A DNA stretch of 64,000 nucleotides, from NCBI GenBank assembly GCA_025765615.1, contig JAIVFJ010000253.1, positions 1-64,000 on the forward strand, written 5' to 3'. The position numbers and the translations under genes are program-made. A model generated the notes under the pieces. That model saw nothing but the letters and a program-made list of their open reading frames with translations, was not told where the DNA came from and searched no databases. The stretch comes from Zopfochytrium polystomum. Taxonomy: Eukaryota > Chytridiomycota > Chytridiomycetes > Chytridiales > Chytridiaceae. Shown piece after piece: positions 23,018 through 34,149 of the stretch (position 1 is its first letter; the number at the start of each line of letters is the position of its first letter).

Positions 23018-24282
23018 CTCTCCAACGGTCCAATCCCAGGGTTCCAGTTCCACTTCACAAACTACTGCACACTGGTGGGGTCGAGCTGTGGCGCACTGTG
23101 AAGGAAGGATGATTGACGACGCCTAACCGAATCCTACTGGTCCTCAGAGCCGTTTGTGGAATGACTGTCCTGGAAGGCGGCTCAAGCCGGAATTCGAGAA
23201 GATTCGCGGCGGTCGGCAACGAGGGGGCGGACGGGGTCCTGTTTGAAAGCAATGGCGGAGCAGTAGCCCGTGGGACACGCCGCTGTCTGCAAGCGAGAAG
23301 AAGAGCGCATTGCGTGTTTGGGCAGGGTGGCGGCTGGCAGTAGAGGCCTTGTGAACAACCCTGCGACAGCAGTGGCAACGGGCTGCAGCTGTGACGGTGA
23401 ACGCACTGGTGGTCGCAAGCGCAGAGCCAGGGCTGAGTTGCGGCGACTGGGACCTTGGCTGGGTCGCCAATGCTGATCTTGCCGCAGCTTGCAGCCGGGG
23501 GGCACTGCACGGCGTGAGCCCTGTTGTGGTCGGCAGCTCCATTACGGCGGCGTCAGCGGCAGCGCGGTACAGTGGCTGAAGAAGGTACGGGTGCTGGCTT
23601 TGGGTGTGGGTTTTGAGTGAAAAGAAATATCAATAAATGTATTTAGACAGTTCGTTCAGACAAGTATGAGCCCTGGTGTAACTCAGGGGGAAGAACTGGA
23701 TACTGCCTATTTGATGGACCCTGCTGTAAATCTGGCAGATTTAGCCATAATGCCAACATCACAGAAAATGGGAGCTCAGAGCCCGTTATGCTGGCACCTC
23801 CAGATACCATACTTGAAGACATGTCTGCGCTTTCGAAACACTAGATCCATTGGAAAGTGGACAAATCCCGCACTGCGCCGTGGACATTCTTCACTCTTAA
23901 CCGTCCAAGGCAGCGGTCAAGCGTGCATAAACTGTCGTCGTGCAGTCTCCACCGCACTTTTCCCATGATTGCCGAACTGAAAATTTGGACGAAGACGACG
24001 AAATAACCTCGCCTTTGAAGCAACGCAGTGGCGTCGGTTACCCGGAAAATTTTTCGGGCCAGTCCGTCATCTGAATCCATCGTGGTGTGGTGGTTGGAAT
24101 GAACTCCACTTTGAGACAAGAGTGCGATCAAAACTCCCAATTAAGATGCTTTCCGCCAAAGAGAGGATTAAGACAGGGAACAGTAAATAGAGTTTGATCA
24201 TCAGGACAGTCTGCATGGATTTGAGAGCACCGCACGAGTTAGTCTCCAAGTTTTGGAAAGGACTGACACCCCCTAACACGTT
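23018..24282. other. Gene-poor stretch with repeat copy
   Basis: I see no supported gene. The block at 23612-23800 is the second copy of the repeat at 7285-7470, so this region is probably also transposon debris. Confidence 0.45.
23612..23800 (+). repeat. Dispersed repeat, copy 2 (pair with 7285)
   Basis: Shares AAATATCAATAA, GTAAATCTGGCAGATTTAGCC and CAACATCACAGAAAATGGGA-type blocks with 7285-7470 in the same order and orientation. Confidence 0.55.
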
Positions 24283-24484
24283 CTACAAAGAAAAAGAGAT
24301 GGATAGGAGAAAAAGCAGTGGCCACAACAGACTGAAAGACTGAAGCGACGGATTTCTTTCCAGGTCTCCTTTTCCCTGCAAAATTCACCCCATGTCCCCC
24401 AACAAATATCCCCCTAATTCTCATCAAACTTCTTTTTGCCCAAATTGCCCTTGGGGTTGTTGCGAAGACGCGATCGGTCAGCGC

Positions 24485-24560
<76 letters not shown>

Positions 24561-24784
24561 CTCGCAATACACTCAAAACTCACCGTAAGCGATTTCTTCG
24601 ACTTGCCCACAATGGCTGCCACTCTGTTGCGCGGTTGGGGTGCGCGGCCTGCGCTGGCCGGTTCTGCGACTGCCGTCAGTTGAACGATGCAGCTGACGAG
24701 AAGCAGAAGAAGAGAAAGACGCAGGTGCCGGTTGGGTTGGACGGCCTTGAGACCTGCCGTTGTCTCGCTTGCACGACGAGTCAT
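24283..24784 (-). CDS. Candidate small secreted or membrane protein
   Basis: Not recognised. Exon 24784-24584 begins with ATG and encodes a signal-peptide-like segment (LRLSLLLLLVSCIVQL, then VAEPASAGRA). A GTGAGT donor at 24583 and a TTTTGCAG acceptor at 24377-24376 join it in phase to 24375-24283, giving about 98 aa ending in TAG. The second exon ends in a hydrophobic run (LLWPLLFLLSISFSL), which could be a tail anchor or GPI signal. The intron contains a (CA)n microsatellite. A TATAAAAG box lies about 200 bases upstream of the ATG, which supports transcription from this strand. The second exon is less sure than the first; other acceptors are possible. Confidence 0.4.
24489..24556. repeat. 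(CA)n microsatellite inside an intron
   Basis: About 66 bases of perfect CA repeat within the proposed intron of the gene at 24283-24784. Confidence 0.9.
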
Positions 24785-24855
24785 CGTTCTTGTGAGCCGA
24801 GTGTATGTGAACGTGTGTGGGTGCGATGGGTTGTGACAGCGAGTGAGACAGAGAC

Positions 24856-24859
<4 letters not shown>

Positions 24860-24911
<52 letters not shown>
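24860..24911. repeat. (GA)n microsatellite
   Basis: Perfect GA repeat just upstream of the start of the minus-strand secreted-protein candidate, where it would read as CT repeats in the 5' UTR. Confidence 0.9.
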
Positions 24912-24915
<4 letters not shown>

Positions 24916-24981
24916 TCCGACCGCGCGTGACTGTTTTTTATCTTTCGCGGGTTGAGCTGAAGCCCAGTGCCCCATAGCTGG

Positions 24982-24989
24982 CTTTTATA
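24982..24989 (-). promoter_or_regulatory. TATA box upstream of the 24784 gene
   Basis: The minus strand reads TATAAAAG, about 200 bases before the ATG at 24784. The placement matches the TATA box of the M14 gene. Confidence 0.5.
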
Positions 24990-25444
24990 CGCCATTCGGC
25001 AGTGCCTGCGGCCTGTCTTGCCTCTGGAAAGACCGTCACGGTGTCTCTCAAAACCACTGTCTCTCGTGGGCAGAATTACTAAGTATATGGGCGGACGCCG
25101 AATGGCTCTGCCTCTTCCCCCCACTGACTGCAACCAATTATGTTCGCCAAGACGTAGACTGTGCTCTTGCTGCGTCAGCTGCAATTCCTCCAGCGATCAC
25201 GCATTACAAGCGAATTGCTAATCAACAAGACAACTGTATCATCTCGTCAGTATGGAAAAGGAAGACCCCTCTCAATCGAACGGTCCGAGTACTCAAATAA
25301 TAGATGAAGGAGTCTAAATACACAACGATTACCATCAACAATTGTCTGGCTGCTGTTTGAACAAACGACCAGCAATTAATGATATTGAGGTGTTGCTTTT
25401 GCGACGTCTGTTTTATATTCCCACCAAGGCGGACTTCTCATTCA
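24990..25444. other. Intergenic
   Basis: No gene or notable repeat seen. Confidence 0.4.
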
Positions 25445-25950
25445 CTAACCCGGCGCTTGCAACAGCCCGCTCGCATCCCACCACTTGAGAAACTCCTCGT
25501 GCCCATTAGCGCGTGCACCATCAATTGCAGCCTTTGTGTACTTGAGGCACAGCCGCAGGCTTCCGCTGCTCGGTTCGCTCTGCTCCTTCCACCATCGAAG
25601 CACTTGAACATGCCCTCTCGCGCTAGCCCGATCCATCGCCCTGCAGCTCCACTTCAGCTCGAGCCCACTGCGTACGCACCAGCTCAACACCGTGACGTGT
25701 CCCGGAAAGGCGGCCGCCGACGAGACGGCCCCGCCGCCGACGCTAGCGTCGCCATTCTCCAGCAGCCAGAACGCGAGCATCGCGGCGTGCCCGCGCATAG
25801 TCGCCGTCATTACCGCATCCCTCCGCACTGTCATCTTGGTCCCCTAGCCCAGCACCTCGCGCCACCACTGCACCACATCAACGTGTCCGCTCCTCGTCCC
25901 CAGGTCCCACGCGCGCGGCGTGAACCACAACGGCCCTCCGCGCGGCCCGA
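25445..25950 (-). pseudogene. Broken ankyrin-type repeat protein gene
   Basis: Minus-strand frame with degenerate ankyrin-type units: TRSGHVDVVQWWRE, then ATMRGHAAMLAFWLLENG, PGHVTVLSWCVRSGLELKW, ASARGHVQVLRWWKEQSE and ARANGHEEFLKWWDASGL. The GHvevLkWW signature is that of long ankyrin-like arrays that are very abundant in chytrid genomes. An in-frame TAG (near 25846) separates the first unit from the rest, and no start or upstream array is found, so only a short tail of a longer gene remains. The in-frame ATG after the stop could still give a 129 aa protein. Function would be protein binding. Confidence 0.6.
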
Positions 25951-26571
25951 AAGCACTTTAGATGGACTCATTCGCCACAACCCCACCACCGTCAGCGGAT
26001 GGCCAAGCTGTCCACCAGAAGGTGCTCGCCGACTCTTTTAAGCATCGAGGCCATTAGTCGAAAACGCCAGAGAGTTTGTCTCCACACCGCTTTTTCTTTT
26101 GCTTTTTCTTTCTTTTTTTTTTTCCCCAGTTTTTCCTTTGATGGATGTTCTTCTTTTCTTGGAAATGAGAATGCAAAAAAAAGGGGTTTGTTTCTTTTGA
26201 TCAATTTCAGCGCAAAGTTCAAAAGAAAAAAAAGAAAAAAAAACGAAGCAAAGAGCGCAATAAATAAAGCAGTAAAATGATGCGACACCCACACCCCCCA
26301 CCCGGAGGAGGCACTGGCAGACAGACGGGGTAGGTTAGAGACGCGTGCCGCACTATACACTATACTATACGAAGTAGAGAAGGCCAGAAGACAGGCAAGC
26401 GACCTTTTTTTTTTGGCAGACAGACAGGCAGACAGCAGGAGAAAGCAAGAAGAGACATCTCCTCAGCATTTTCGCTCGAGGCTGGGCGAGCGAGAGGTGG
26501 ATCTCGCTCGGGATGTTCGAGCCGCGTGTCTGTCTGTCTCTGCCTCTCCCTCTCAGTCGTCTCCCTCTGTC

Positions 26572-26637
<66 letters not shown>

Positions 26638-27014
26638 TCCTCTGTCTGTCTCTCTTCCTGTCTCACTTCCAATAAGACTATTTCTCCTGCACCGCGCGAC
26701 GGCGACCCGACGGCGACGACCGATCGAGAGCGGACTCTGCACGAACGCCACGACGACCACCACCCCCTTCCACCCTTCCCACATCCTCCTACCATCCAGC
26801 AACTCCTCTTCTCTTCGTCTTCTTCTTTTTCGCTGGCCAGCTGCTGTGCTTCAGCCTCGTCTGGTTGATTCCGTCAGCTTCATCATCCGCCATCACACAT
26901 CCGCATCCGCATCCGCATCCACATCCACATCCACATCCAATCCGGGGATCCGCCCAGCCAACCCACCATCACCACACTCTGCACAGTTGACCAAACCCTC
27001 CCCCACCCCACCGC
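25951..27014. other. Intergenic with (CT)n and repeated hexamers
   Basis: No gene supported. Contains a T/A-rich part (26095-26260), a (CT)n run at about 26573-26634, and CATCCG/CACATC repeats at 26898-26938 just before the next gene, whose promoter must be here. Confidence 0.5.
26573..26634. repeat. (CT)n microsatellite
   Basis: About 60 bases of CT repeat upstream of the BRI3-like gene, on the coding strand. Confidence 0.9.
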
Positions 27015-27596
27015 ATGCCTGAATCGTCGTCGTCGTCGTTGTCGTCGACATCGATTCCAGCCATGGCCGAGCCCGCTCGGCCGCCTCCCGCCGCCGCCAT
27101 TGTCCCGCCATCGCCGCCGCCAACCCCGACCCCGCCATCGTCCACCACTTTGTCTCCGTCGTTATCCCCACACCTGCCACCAACAACAACAACAGCAACC
27201 ACAACAACAGCAGAAGCAGCATCGGCGGCGGCGGCGGCGTACCCAGCGCAGCCGCCACCGTCGCCGCACCTGCTGGCCGCCCCGTCGCCCTTAGACGACC
27301 ACCGCCACATCCAAGACCTCGGCCGTCCGCGCTCCGTCGCCACCACTCACTCGCACAAGTCGGCCGCGTCCTCCTCCGCCACGTCCACCTTCAAGGCACA
27401 CCACGCGGGCGCGACCGCCCTCGACGACCCGCTCATCGGCCGCCACGACCGCTGCCCCGCCGGCGGCATCCACCTCTCCCAGTCCGAGTTCACCTGCTGC
27501 GGCATCTGCTTCGCCGTCGCCTGCTTCCCGATCGGCATCCTCTGCTGCTTTGTCATGCAGAAGAAGCGCTGCGCGAAGTGCGGCGGCAAGGTGTGA
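27015..27596 (+). CDS. BRI3-like (brain protein I3 family) membrane protein
   Basis: Single exon, 193 aa. The first ~145 residues are Pro/Thr/Ser/Ala-rich and probably disordered, with a His/Ser-rich part. The last ~48 residues match the BRI3 pattern: a CPAGGIHLSQ segment, then a Cys-rich hydrophobic segment (FTCCGICFAVACFPIGILCC), then QKKRCAKCGGK. In this family the hydrophobic part inserts into endosomal or lysosomal membranes and the flanking CxxC pairs may bind zinc; here the first pair is reduced to one Cys. BRI3 proteins resemble LITAF proteins in plan, and a LITAF-like gene is present at 44912. ATG 27015 is the first in frame; ATG 27063 is an alternative. Family assignment is from the C-terminal pattern only. 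Confidence 0.65.
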   Translation: MPESSSSSLSSTSIPAMAEPARPPPAAAIVPPSPPPTPTPPSSTTLSPSLSPHLPPTTTTATTTTAEAASAAAAAYPAQPPPSPHLLAAPSPLDDHRHIQDLGRPRSVATTHSHKSAASSSATSTFKAHHAGATALDDPLIGRHDRCPAGGIHLSQSEFTCCGICFAVACFPIGILCCFVMQKKRCAKCGGKV

Positions 27597-28974
27597 TTTG
27601 AAGGATGGTTTGATCTCGTTCCACACACACACAACGTCCCCCCACCACAACACAAGTCACTGCCACTGCCACAACAACCCCGTTGCTTTCAGGACTTCTT
27701 TGGTCTACTGTGTCGGCCCCCCATTCTCACACACACACACACTCTCTCTCTCCTCGTCTTTGGTCGGCCCGATCTGCGGCGCATGATGGTGAATTTCGTC
27801 GGTTGGTTACCATTTGTTCTACCAGTCTCTCCCTCTGTCTCTCTCTCCTTCCCTCCCTTGCTTTTCTCCTTTGTCCAGCAACTTTCGCAAGTTGACTGAA
27901 TACCGCGTTGATTCTTTTTCGTCTTTGCCCCGACCCCACCTAGTTACTCTCCTTATCCATGGAACTCTGTTTCTCTCTTTTACTTCTTCCGAGCTTTCCC
28001 TTCCCTCTCTCTCTCTTCCATAGTGTTGGATAGAGTTGCTTGGTTCTACTCTTTTACATCCTCCTCCCCCTCCTCCTCTAAACCTTGTCCTCTCGACTTA
28101 GTCGTCATACCTTACGAGGGACGACCGGCCTTCAGCGTCCTCGCAACGGGCGATATCTGGTTTCTTCTGTTGTTCTGTTTTTTTCTACATTTCATAGTGC
28201 CAATGGAGAAGAAGAACCACAAAAAAAAAAAAAAAAAAAAAGAAAAAAGAAACAAATATATAAACAAACTGAACGGGAACCCGACTTCGCTCTCTTTGTC
28301 ACCTTCCCCTCGCCCGACGCTTTTCCCAGAAAACTCTTCCAGGGTCCCAGCGACACGTCTCTTCTCCCACCAACCACCAAGCTCAAACAAACACAAAAAA
28401 AAAAAAGAAAGAAAAAAAAGGACAGAATATTATGTCCCGTCGATCCATACTGGAAGCGAAAAAAATGAATTGACCTTCTCCCTCGCTGGTTCGATCTAGA
28501 CAGAGAGTGTTCCTGGCCCGCAGTCGTGCGCGTCAACGTTCTTTGAACTTGCGCGACTTTTTCTTTTTTTTTTTTTTTTTTTTTTTTTTTTGTTCTTGTG
28601 TTTCTCCAAGTCCCGCTCACATGGTCAAACAAAAAGAACGCGCTGAGCGACGCCTTCTGAATTAAGGGGCCGCTCCAAGAACCTTTGAGTGAAAGGAGAA
28701 TCGAACGGGAGAAGACATTCTGTATTGCACGCACACACACTCTCCTTTTAAAATTTTTTTTTTCTTGTTTGGTGACTCCGAGCGCGTTTTTTCCTTTTTT
28801 TTTCTTTCTTCGCGGTTGGGCGACGCGAAAAAAACTGCCAGAGAGAGAGAGCGAGAGAGAGAGACAGAAAAAAGAAGAGGGGCGAGCAAACACGCCCTTA
28901 ACACTTACACACGAAGCCCCGTTCTACCCCACCGACGCGCGACGCCCCGTCCCCCGCCTCCTCCCGCCCCACCA
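27597..28974. other. Intergenic, CT- and homopolymer-rich
   Basis: No gene supported. CA/CT repeats lie at about 27728-27755; A tracts at 28219-28240 and 28394-28420; a T tract at about 28566-28591. This is the 3' flank of one gene and the promoter region of the G-alpha gene. Confidence 0.5.
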
Positions 28975-30570
28975 ATGTTCATCTGCGGTGGCGGCGGCGG
29001 CGAGACGACCGCCGCCGCAGCCGAGGCCGCCCAGATCAGTAAAAAGATCGACAAGGAGCTCGTCGATGACCTCAAGAAGCGCGAGCGGTCCCTCCGGATC
29101 CTGATCCTCGGTGAGGCGCGCGGACGGGGGGTTCTCGACAATCGTCTTATCAAACTGAACGTAACACACAACAACCCAACAACCGACAACCAACAACCAA
29201 CACAACAAGGCACCGGCGACGCCGGCAAATCCACCGTCCTCAAACAGCTCAAGCTCCTCTACGGCGCCGACTTCTCGCCGCTCGAGCGCCGCGACTTTGC
29301 AACCACCCTCGTCGCCAACGTCGTCGCCACCGCCAAGCTGCTCGTCGCCCAGATGGCCGCGCTCGGCATCGCGTACGGAGACGACGGTGACGACGCTGGC
29401 GGCGGCGGCGGCGGCGGCGGTGGGGGTGGTCCGGGGGCCAGGGAAGGGGTGGAGGCCGCCGCGGCGCGCGTCGCCGAGTTTGAGCACGCGCCGGGCGCCG
29501 CGGCGCCCGAAGCCCTCGGCGAGGCCGTGGAGGTGTTGTGGAGGGACCCCGGCGTGCAAAAGTGCGCAAAGAGGGGGAACGAGTTTCAGCTGCTCGACTC
29601 TTGTGAGTTGTAAGTTTTTCGTGTGTTGTTGCGTGCGCGGGGAGGAGTGTGTCGCGCGTTTCGCTCAATTCCCCTCGCCCCCACCTACCCCTTTTTGATG
29701 CGTCGTCACCCTCCGAACGGCCTCTCCCCCCGCTCCCAATCAAAAGCTTGATGACCCACGCGCGTGAAATCCTCGCGCCCGGATACACGCCCACCAACGA
29801 CCACATCCTGCGCGCGCGCTCGGTGACGACCGCTGTGTCCGAGACCAAGCTCCGCATCAAGGGCTCCGCCGTCTCGTTCTTCGACGTCGGCGGCCAGAAG
29901 CGCTTCCGCGCAAAGTGGGCGCCGTTCTTTGACGACGTCAGCGCCATCATCTTTGTTAGCTCGCTCGCGTGCTACGATCAGGCGCTGGAGGAGGACGCGA
30001 ACGTGAATCGGAGTTGAGTTTTTTTTTCCCCCTTGGATAAGACACACACACCACCCACACGCTTAAAAAAAAAAAAAAAAAAAACAAAATAAAACACAGT
30101 GGTCGACTCGGTCAAAGCCTTCAGCTGCATCTGCAACCACACGGTCCTCACAAAGATCCCCATCATCCTCTTCCTCAACAAGTCCGACATCTTCTCGCGC
30201 AAAGTCAAGGAATCCCCCATACAAAACTACTTTCCCGAGTACAACGGTGCGATTTGTGCGGCGGGGGCAGGCGTGTGTGCTGGGTGTGCGCCGCTGCAGT
30301 GTGTAGTGCGTCGCCCCATAGGCTTAACTCCCCCTTTTCAACCCGTGGGAAACAAAAAAAAAAAAACAAAAAAAAACAGATGGCCCCTCCACCGCCGCCG
30401 GCTCCAGCTTCTTCCTCAAGCAGTTCCTCAAAGCCAACCGCAACGCCGAGAAGCAGATCACAAGCCACTTCACGTGGGCCACCGACTCGGCCCAGGTCCA
30501 AAAGATCCTCGCCGAGGTCGCGGATCTGATTTTGGCGGGAAACTTGGAGAACGCCGGGTTGACGTTTTGA
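28975..30570 (+). CDS. Divergent heterotrimeric G-protein alpha subunit
   Basis: GTP-binding switch coupling receptors to effectors at the plasma membrane. Five exons: 28975-29110, 29210-29609, 29747-30012, 30100-30246 and 30380-30570, all in phase, 379 aa. Motifs in order: P-loop GTGDAGKST (usual form GxGESGKS), helical domain with a long Gly-rich insert (DDAGG then about ten Gly), switch I RARSVTTAVSET, switch II FFDVGGQKRF, the conserved YDQALEED, the guanine motif FLNKSD, and TWATDSAQVQ in place of TCATDT, ending NLENAGLTF. The catalytic Gln in DVGGQ is present. The protein starts MFICGG, so it lacks the Gly-2 used for myristoylation; Cys-4 could be palmitoylated. The P-loop Glu is replaced by Asp and the switch I GI by AV, so nucleotide kinetics may differ. 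Length is close to the family norm of about 350-360 plus the Gly insert. Confidence 0.9.
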
Positions 30571-31111
30571 ACTTTTTGGGGGGTGCTTTTTTTTTTGGGG
30601 GGGAGGGAGATGGAGGAGAAGAAAGGAGCGGGTCGGGCTTTGGCGCGGGAAGACGGGGAGGCGTCGAGAAAAAAAAATGTATTCATGAGTGCGCGAATTT
30701 CGTTTCTCCTTTTTTTTTTTTTTTTTAAAAAAAAATAATGCCAAACGAATATACAACCTTTTTTTTAATTTAATTTAATTTAATTTTTTTTTTCTTTTTT
30801 TTTTTTTTTTCTTTTTGGGATAAGGGGACGGTTTTTGTTGAGATCTGGACTCTGGAGTGTCGAGAGTGATTGCAAAACAGCAAAACAAAAGAAGGGAAAA
30901 TCTAGCTGGTGCCCCAACCTGGGGCCAAACCCAATACTTTACCCTTTCGCTCTATTTGCGCCCTCCATGCCGCACTGTGCACTGCATTCTTCTCCTTGTC
31001 CTTGGTCTTTCTGAAGAAAGTGATCTTCACGGTGTTTCCTCCTAATTGCTCATACTTGCTCAATCAACTTGTTATGTTCGGCTAGTCCCTTGCTTGAGTC
31101 AACAATTCTAA
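30571..31111. other. 3' flank of G-alpha and end of copia remnant
   Basis: A T tract (30704-30727) and (TTTAA)n-like sequence (30763-30812) follow the G-alpha stop. Around 30905-30960 lies an imperfect palindrome, GGTGCCCCAACCTGGGGCC. The copia RNase H remnant begins at 31112; its own LTR is not recognisable. Confidence 0.4.
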
Positions 31112-31257
31112 TTAGCATTTGGCCTTCGAAAACACATCATGTCCATGTGGCTTGGTGCGGAAGTTGGCGAGCTGATCAAAGGAGAGGATGCGATCAACCT
31201 GCACAAGTCCTTCCTCAACGAGCGACTGGATGTGGTAGCAAAGTTGAATGTGCTTGG
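31112..31257 (-). pseudogene. Copia RNase H C-terminal fragment
   Basis: Minus-strand frame TKHIQLCYHIQSLVEEGLVQ, then FDQLANFRTKPHG, ending in TAA. This is the standard C-terminal end of Ty1/copia RNase H (pattern TKHIDxxYHfir then QLADIlTKpL). The fragment starts exactly at the edge of the LTR at 31258-31644; the rest of RNase H and the YVDD part of the reverse transcriptase are missing. Confidence 0.8.
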
Positions 31258-31644
31258 TGTAAACAGTCTACTCTGAAGTGAGATGTGTGTTTGTGGGTGG
31301 TCCTTCTCCCCAACTTGGAGAGAAAGAGAAAAAACTCTGTTATGAAGAATTGATACATAATGATGATATGCATGCTGTAATAGTTGCTGGGCAAGTGTGA
31401 CTGGCACAGGGTAAAAACCTCTCCTATATTATCTGCTTGAGCAGAGGAGGAGGAAAACTGTTAACACCAGGTTTCTGTTCCACTTAATACTCAGAGTATT
31501 TGTCATCAGCGCAAGCCAGCACCCAGGTCTGCATTGGTGGTGGCTTGCTCTCCCATGGGCATTGTGAGAACGATAACTGACAGTCACAATAGGTTCGGGT
31601 CTGTCTTGTGCCTCTTGCTGCTAACCATTGAGTTCTGCCTAACA
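31258..31644. mobile_element. LTR (387 bp) lying inside copia pol
   Basis: Complete LTR of the dispersed family, TGTAAACAG to CTAACA (TG..CA ends on both strands). It splits the copia pol gene: the reverse transcriptase frame ends on its right side and RNase H resumes on its left. The flanks (GCTTGG on the left, AGGTGC on the right) do not form a direct repeat, unlike the solo LTR at 46914. See findings for the recombination reading. Confidence 0.75.
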
Positions 31645-32488
31645 AGGTGCAGGTACCAAGTCTGACCTGATTGCTTTAGCCTGTGCAATCCCTTCCATAG
31701 CAACCAAACCATTCCAGGGGCGATTGGTAAAACCAGATTGCGGCGCCATGAAGATGGTGACGTCAAGGATTCTGTACAGGTAGGCTTAGGAGATGTCAAT
31801 CATCTCCATGTCCCAGCCATACAGGGTGCTGAGAGCAATCATCCATTGGAGAGTGTTACCTCAAATTACTGGCGAGTATGTCAGAGTGAAGTCAATGCCA
31901 GGCTCCTGTGTGAAACCACGCGCAACAAGTCTCACACGAAATCGTTTGATGGTGCCGTTGGGTTTGAACTTCAGCTTGTATACCTCCTTAAAACTCCCAA
32001 TGTTTGTGTTGGGTGGAGCTATGGCTTTGATGAATACACCCATGCTGCGGAGCATGCTCAGCTCATGCTCTTCAGCCTCTCCACTCTTTGCGAAGGGTGG
32101 AGCCATGGCCTCCTCATGCGTCAGTGGATCCTTGTATGTGTCAGGCGATACTCGAACTGTGTTGGAGTTGACATTGAAAGCAAAGAGCGACCTGTCTTCG
32201 TCGACTGAGTCTGACATGTAGACAGATTGAACATTGATGTTGTCAGAATCCTCATATGGTCCGCACGCAAATAACGCATCTGGCATGCCAGGAGCACTCT
32301 CAGCAGCAGGTGGGTCACTTGGCATGGCTGGTTCTGCCGCATCACTAGGCCTTCTGACCCTAGTGATGTGAGTGTCCCAGGATTGTGTGGACGCAGAGTC
32401 CCACTCCACAGGGCTCTCACCATCCACAGCCACCAGAACCTCTGCGCTGGACTGAGATGCCATGCCTACAAAGCCGCAGGCCTACGGC
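31645..32488 (-). pseudogene. Copia reverse transcriptase N-terminal part
   Basis: Minus-strand frame from ATG 32463 covers the acidic/Ser linker that precedes RT in Ty1/copia, then KLKFKPNGTIKRFRVRLVAR and GFTQEPGIDFTLTYSPVI, the conserved RT opening. After a break at about 31861 the frame continues with ALSTLYGWDMEMIDISQAYL (RT motif A region; ISQAYL for VKTAFL) and HRLKQSGQTWYLHL (usual LYGLKQSgRxWy). It stops at the LTR edge, so the catalytic YVDD box is absent. Non-functional. Confidence 0.8.
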
Positions 32489-32501
32489 CCCTAGTGCCGA
32501 T
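32489..32501. repeat. Target-site duplication, left copy
   Basis: CCCTAGTGCCGAT, repeated exactly at 34150-34162; the two copies bracket a 1.65 kb insertion in the copia remnant. Confidence 0.75.
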
Positions 32502-34149
32502 TGGAAAAAAACTTGTCAACTGACACTCGAGACCTTTTGCTGCCACCCTCCACCGCCGCCCTTCACCACCTTGCCACCGCTCCCCACCGCCTTGCCGCCA
32601 CCAGATTGACACTAGATTGACGCCAGATCACCAGATCGTCGCCAGATCGCCGTCAGATCGTCAGATTGCCGCCAGATTGACTTCAGATTGCCGCCAGATC
32701 GTCAAAGCGCCTCCTCAATATCGCACTGCACCCCAACACACACGAACCCCTCAGCGATCCTCAGCAGAAAGTCTCTCTCCATGCACCGCACCTTTGCCAC
32801 TGCCGCCGCCGCCCCCCTGGCCATCCACGCCACCACTCGAGGCATCGCTCGACACAGCCTTGCTCCACCACCTTCACCCTGCGACCTCCCTTGACTTGCC
32901 GCTCAGCGCTGCAGCTCCCTCACATTTGACACCAGATCGTCGCCAGATCGCCGCCAGCGTGAGGTGGAAGGTCGCCCTCCACCACCACCTTCCACCAATC
33001 TTCGTGCTGAATTGGGATTGTACCCAAAATCTCTTGCCTCAAACAAAGCCCCTGGTCCCACAGTTGAGGGGAGACACCGTTAAGGCTGGCTCCACCAGCC
33101 CCAACAGCGTCCTCCTCATCTTTGTCTCGCCGCATTACTCCCCAACTGACACTCAAGACCTTTTGCCACTGCCCTCCGTCGACTAGCCACCACCAGGGTC
33201 AGGTTCACCACTGCCGACAGATTCCATCAGTCGCTTTCCCGCTGTGGTCTCGATCCAGATCTGCCACAACTCCACACCCACGCGCGATTGCTACACACTC
33301 GTGTCCCTCCTACGCATCCCCAGAATCCAAACCACCTGATGAAGATCAGTGGCCTCTGCTATTTCCTCTATCGTTTGGCCTATCGCGTTCCCCACCTTCG
33401 TCCTCGCCTGCCATATTGTTCCTGTCTCACCCATCTGGCTTCCATCTGAATTCTCATCGTTGAGCTCTTGTGTCTCATGGACACCTCCACTGCCACTTCT
33501 CGCTTCAATTAAACTTCTTCCAATCGATCTCCTTGCTGTCTGCATCTAGGACATGATCTACTGTCAGCTCTTGCCCTTCTAACTGTCATCCTCAGATCTC
33601 CTCCACCTCATTGCCTCCATGCCATCCCTCCCAGCAGCCTCGCGGCTCCCATCACCATCCATCTTTCCACTTCAGAAGACCTGTCGCCATTTGTGTTGCC
33701 ACTTTCCTCCATTGCAACCTCCCTTCATCATCGTTCCTCATCAACAGAATGGTTGCTTGTCCTGTTATCCTTCACTTTTGGTTCCAACCCTACCGCCCTC
33801 TTTTTTTTACCTGGCTTTTGCCCCTCTGACCATAAACCTTGATGCTGCCTTCTCTAACCTTCCCTTTTGGGAACTCTGACTCAGGCTTTGCCTACTTTGA
33901 CTACTATCGCAACGAAAATTACTCATTCTTTATCTCTTCAACTCTCCCTTTGAGAACATTGCCCCTTCACCTCTCCAGTTACATACAACTTCTACTTCTC
34001 TTCAACCACCAAATCTCCCAGTCATCTTCCCATTTCCCTCTTCCGTGGGTTTGCTGAGGTGATACCTTGACTAAGTCAACTATGGTTCACTGCTGATGGC
34101 ACTTTCTCTTTCCACCTGGCCCTCTGGGGCTGGAACAATAATAAATATA
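32502..34149 (+). mobile_element. 1.65 kb insertion, probable non-LTR type element
   Basis: Lies between two 13 bp direct repeats and interrupts an otherwise collinear copia gene order. The right end is AT-rich (GGAACAATAATAAATATA), as expected for the 3' tail of a LINE or SINE on the plus strand, and there are no terminal inverted repeats. The interior is CA/CT-rich and has CAGATCGYCGC-type tandem repeats (32627-32705, again at 32932-32955) and a repeated segment ACTGACACTCRAGACCTTTTG (32519 and 33148). No reverse transcriptase or other domain is seen, so it is non-autonomous. Confidence 0.6.
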
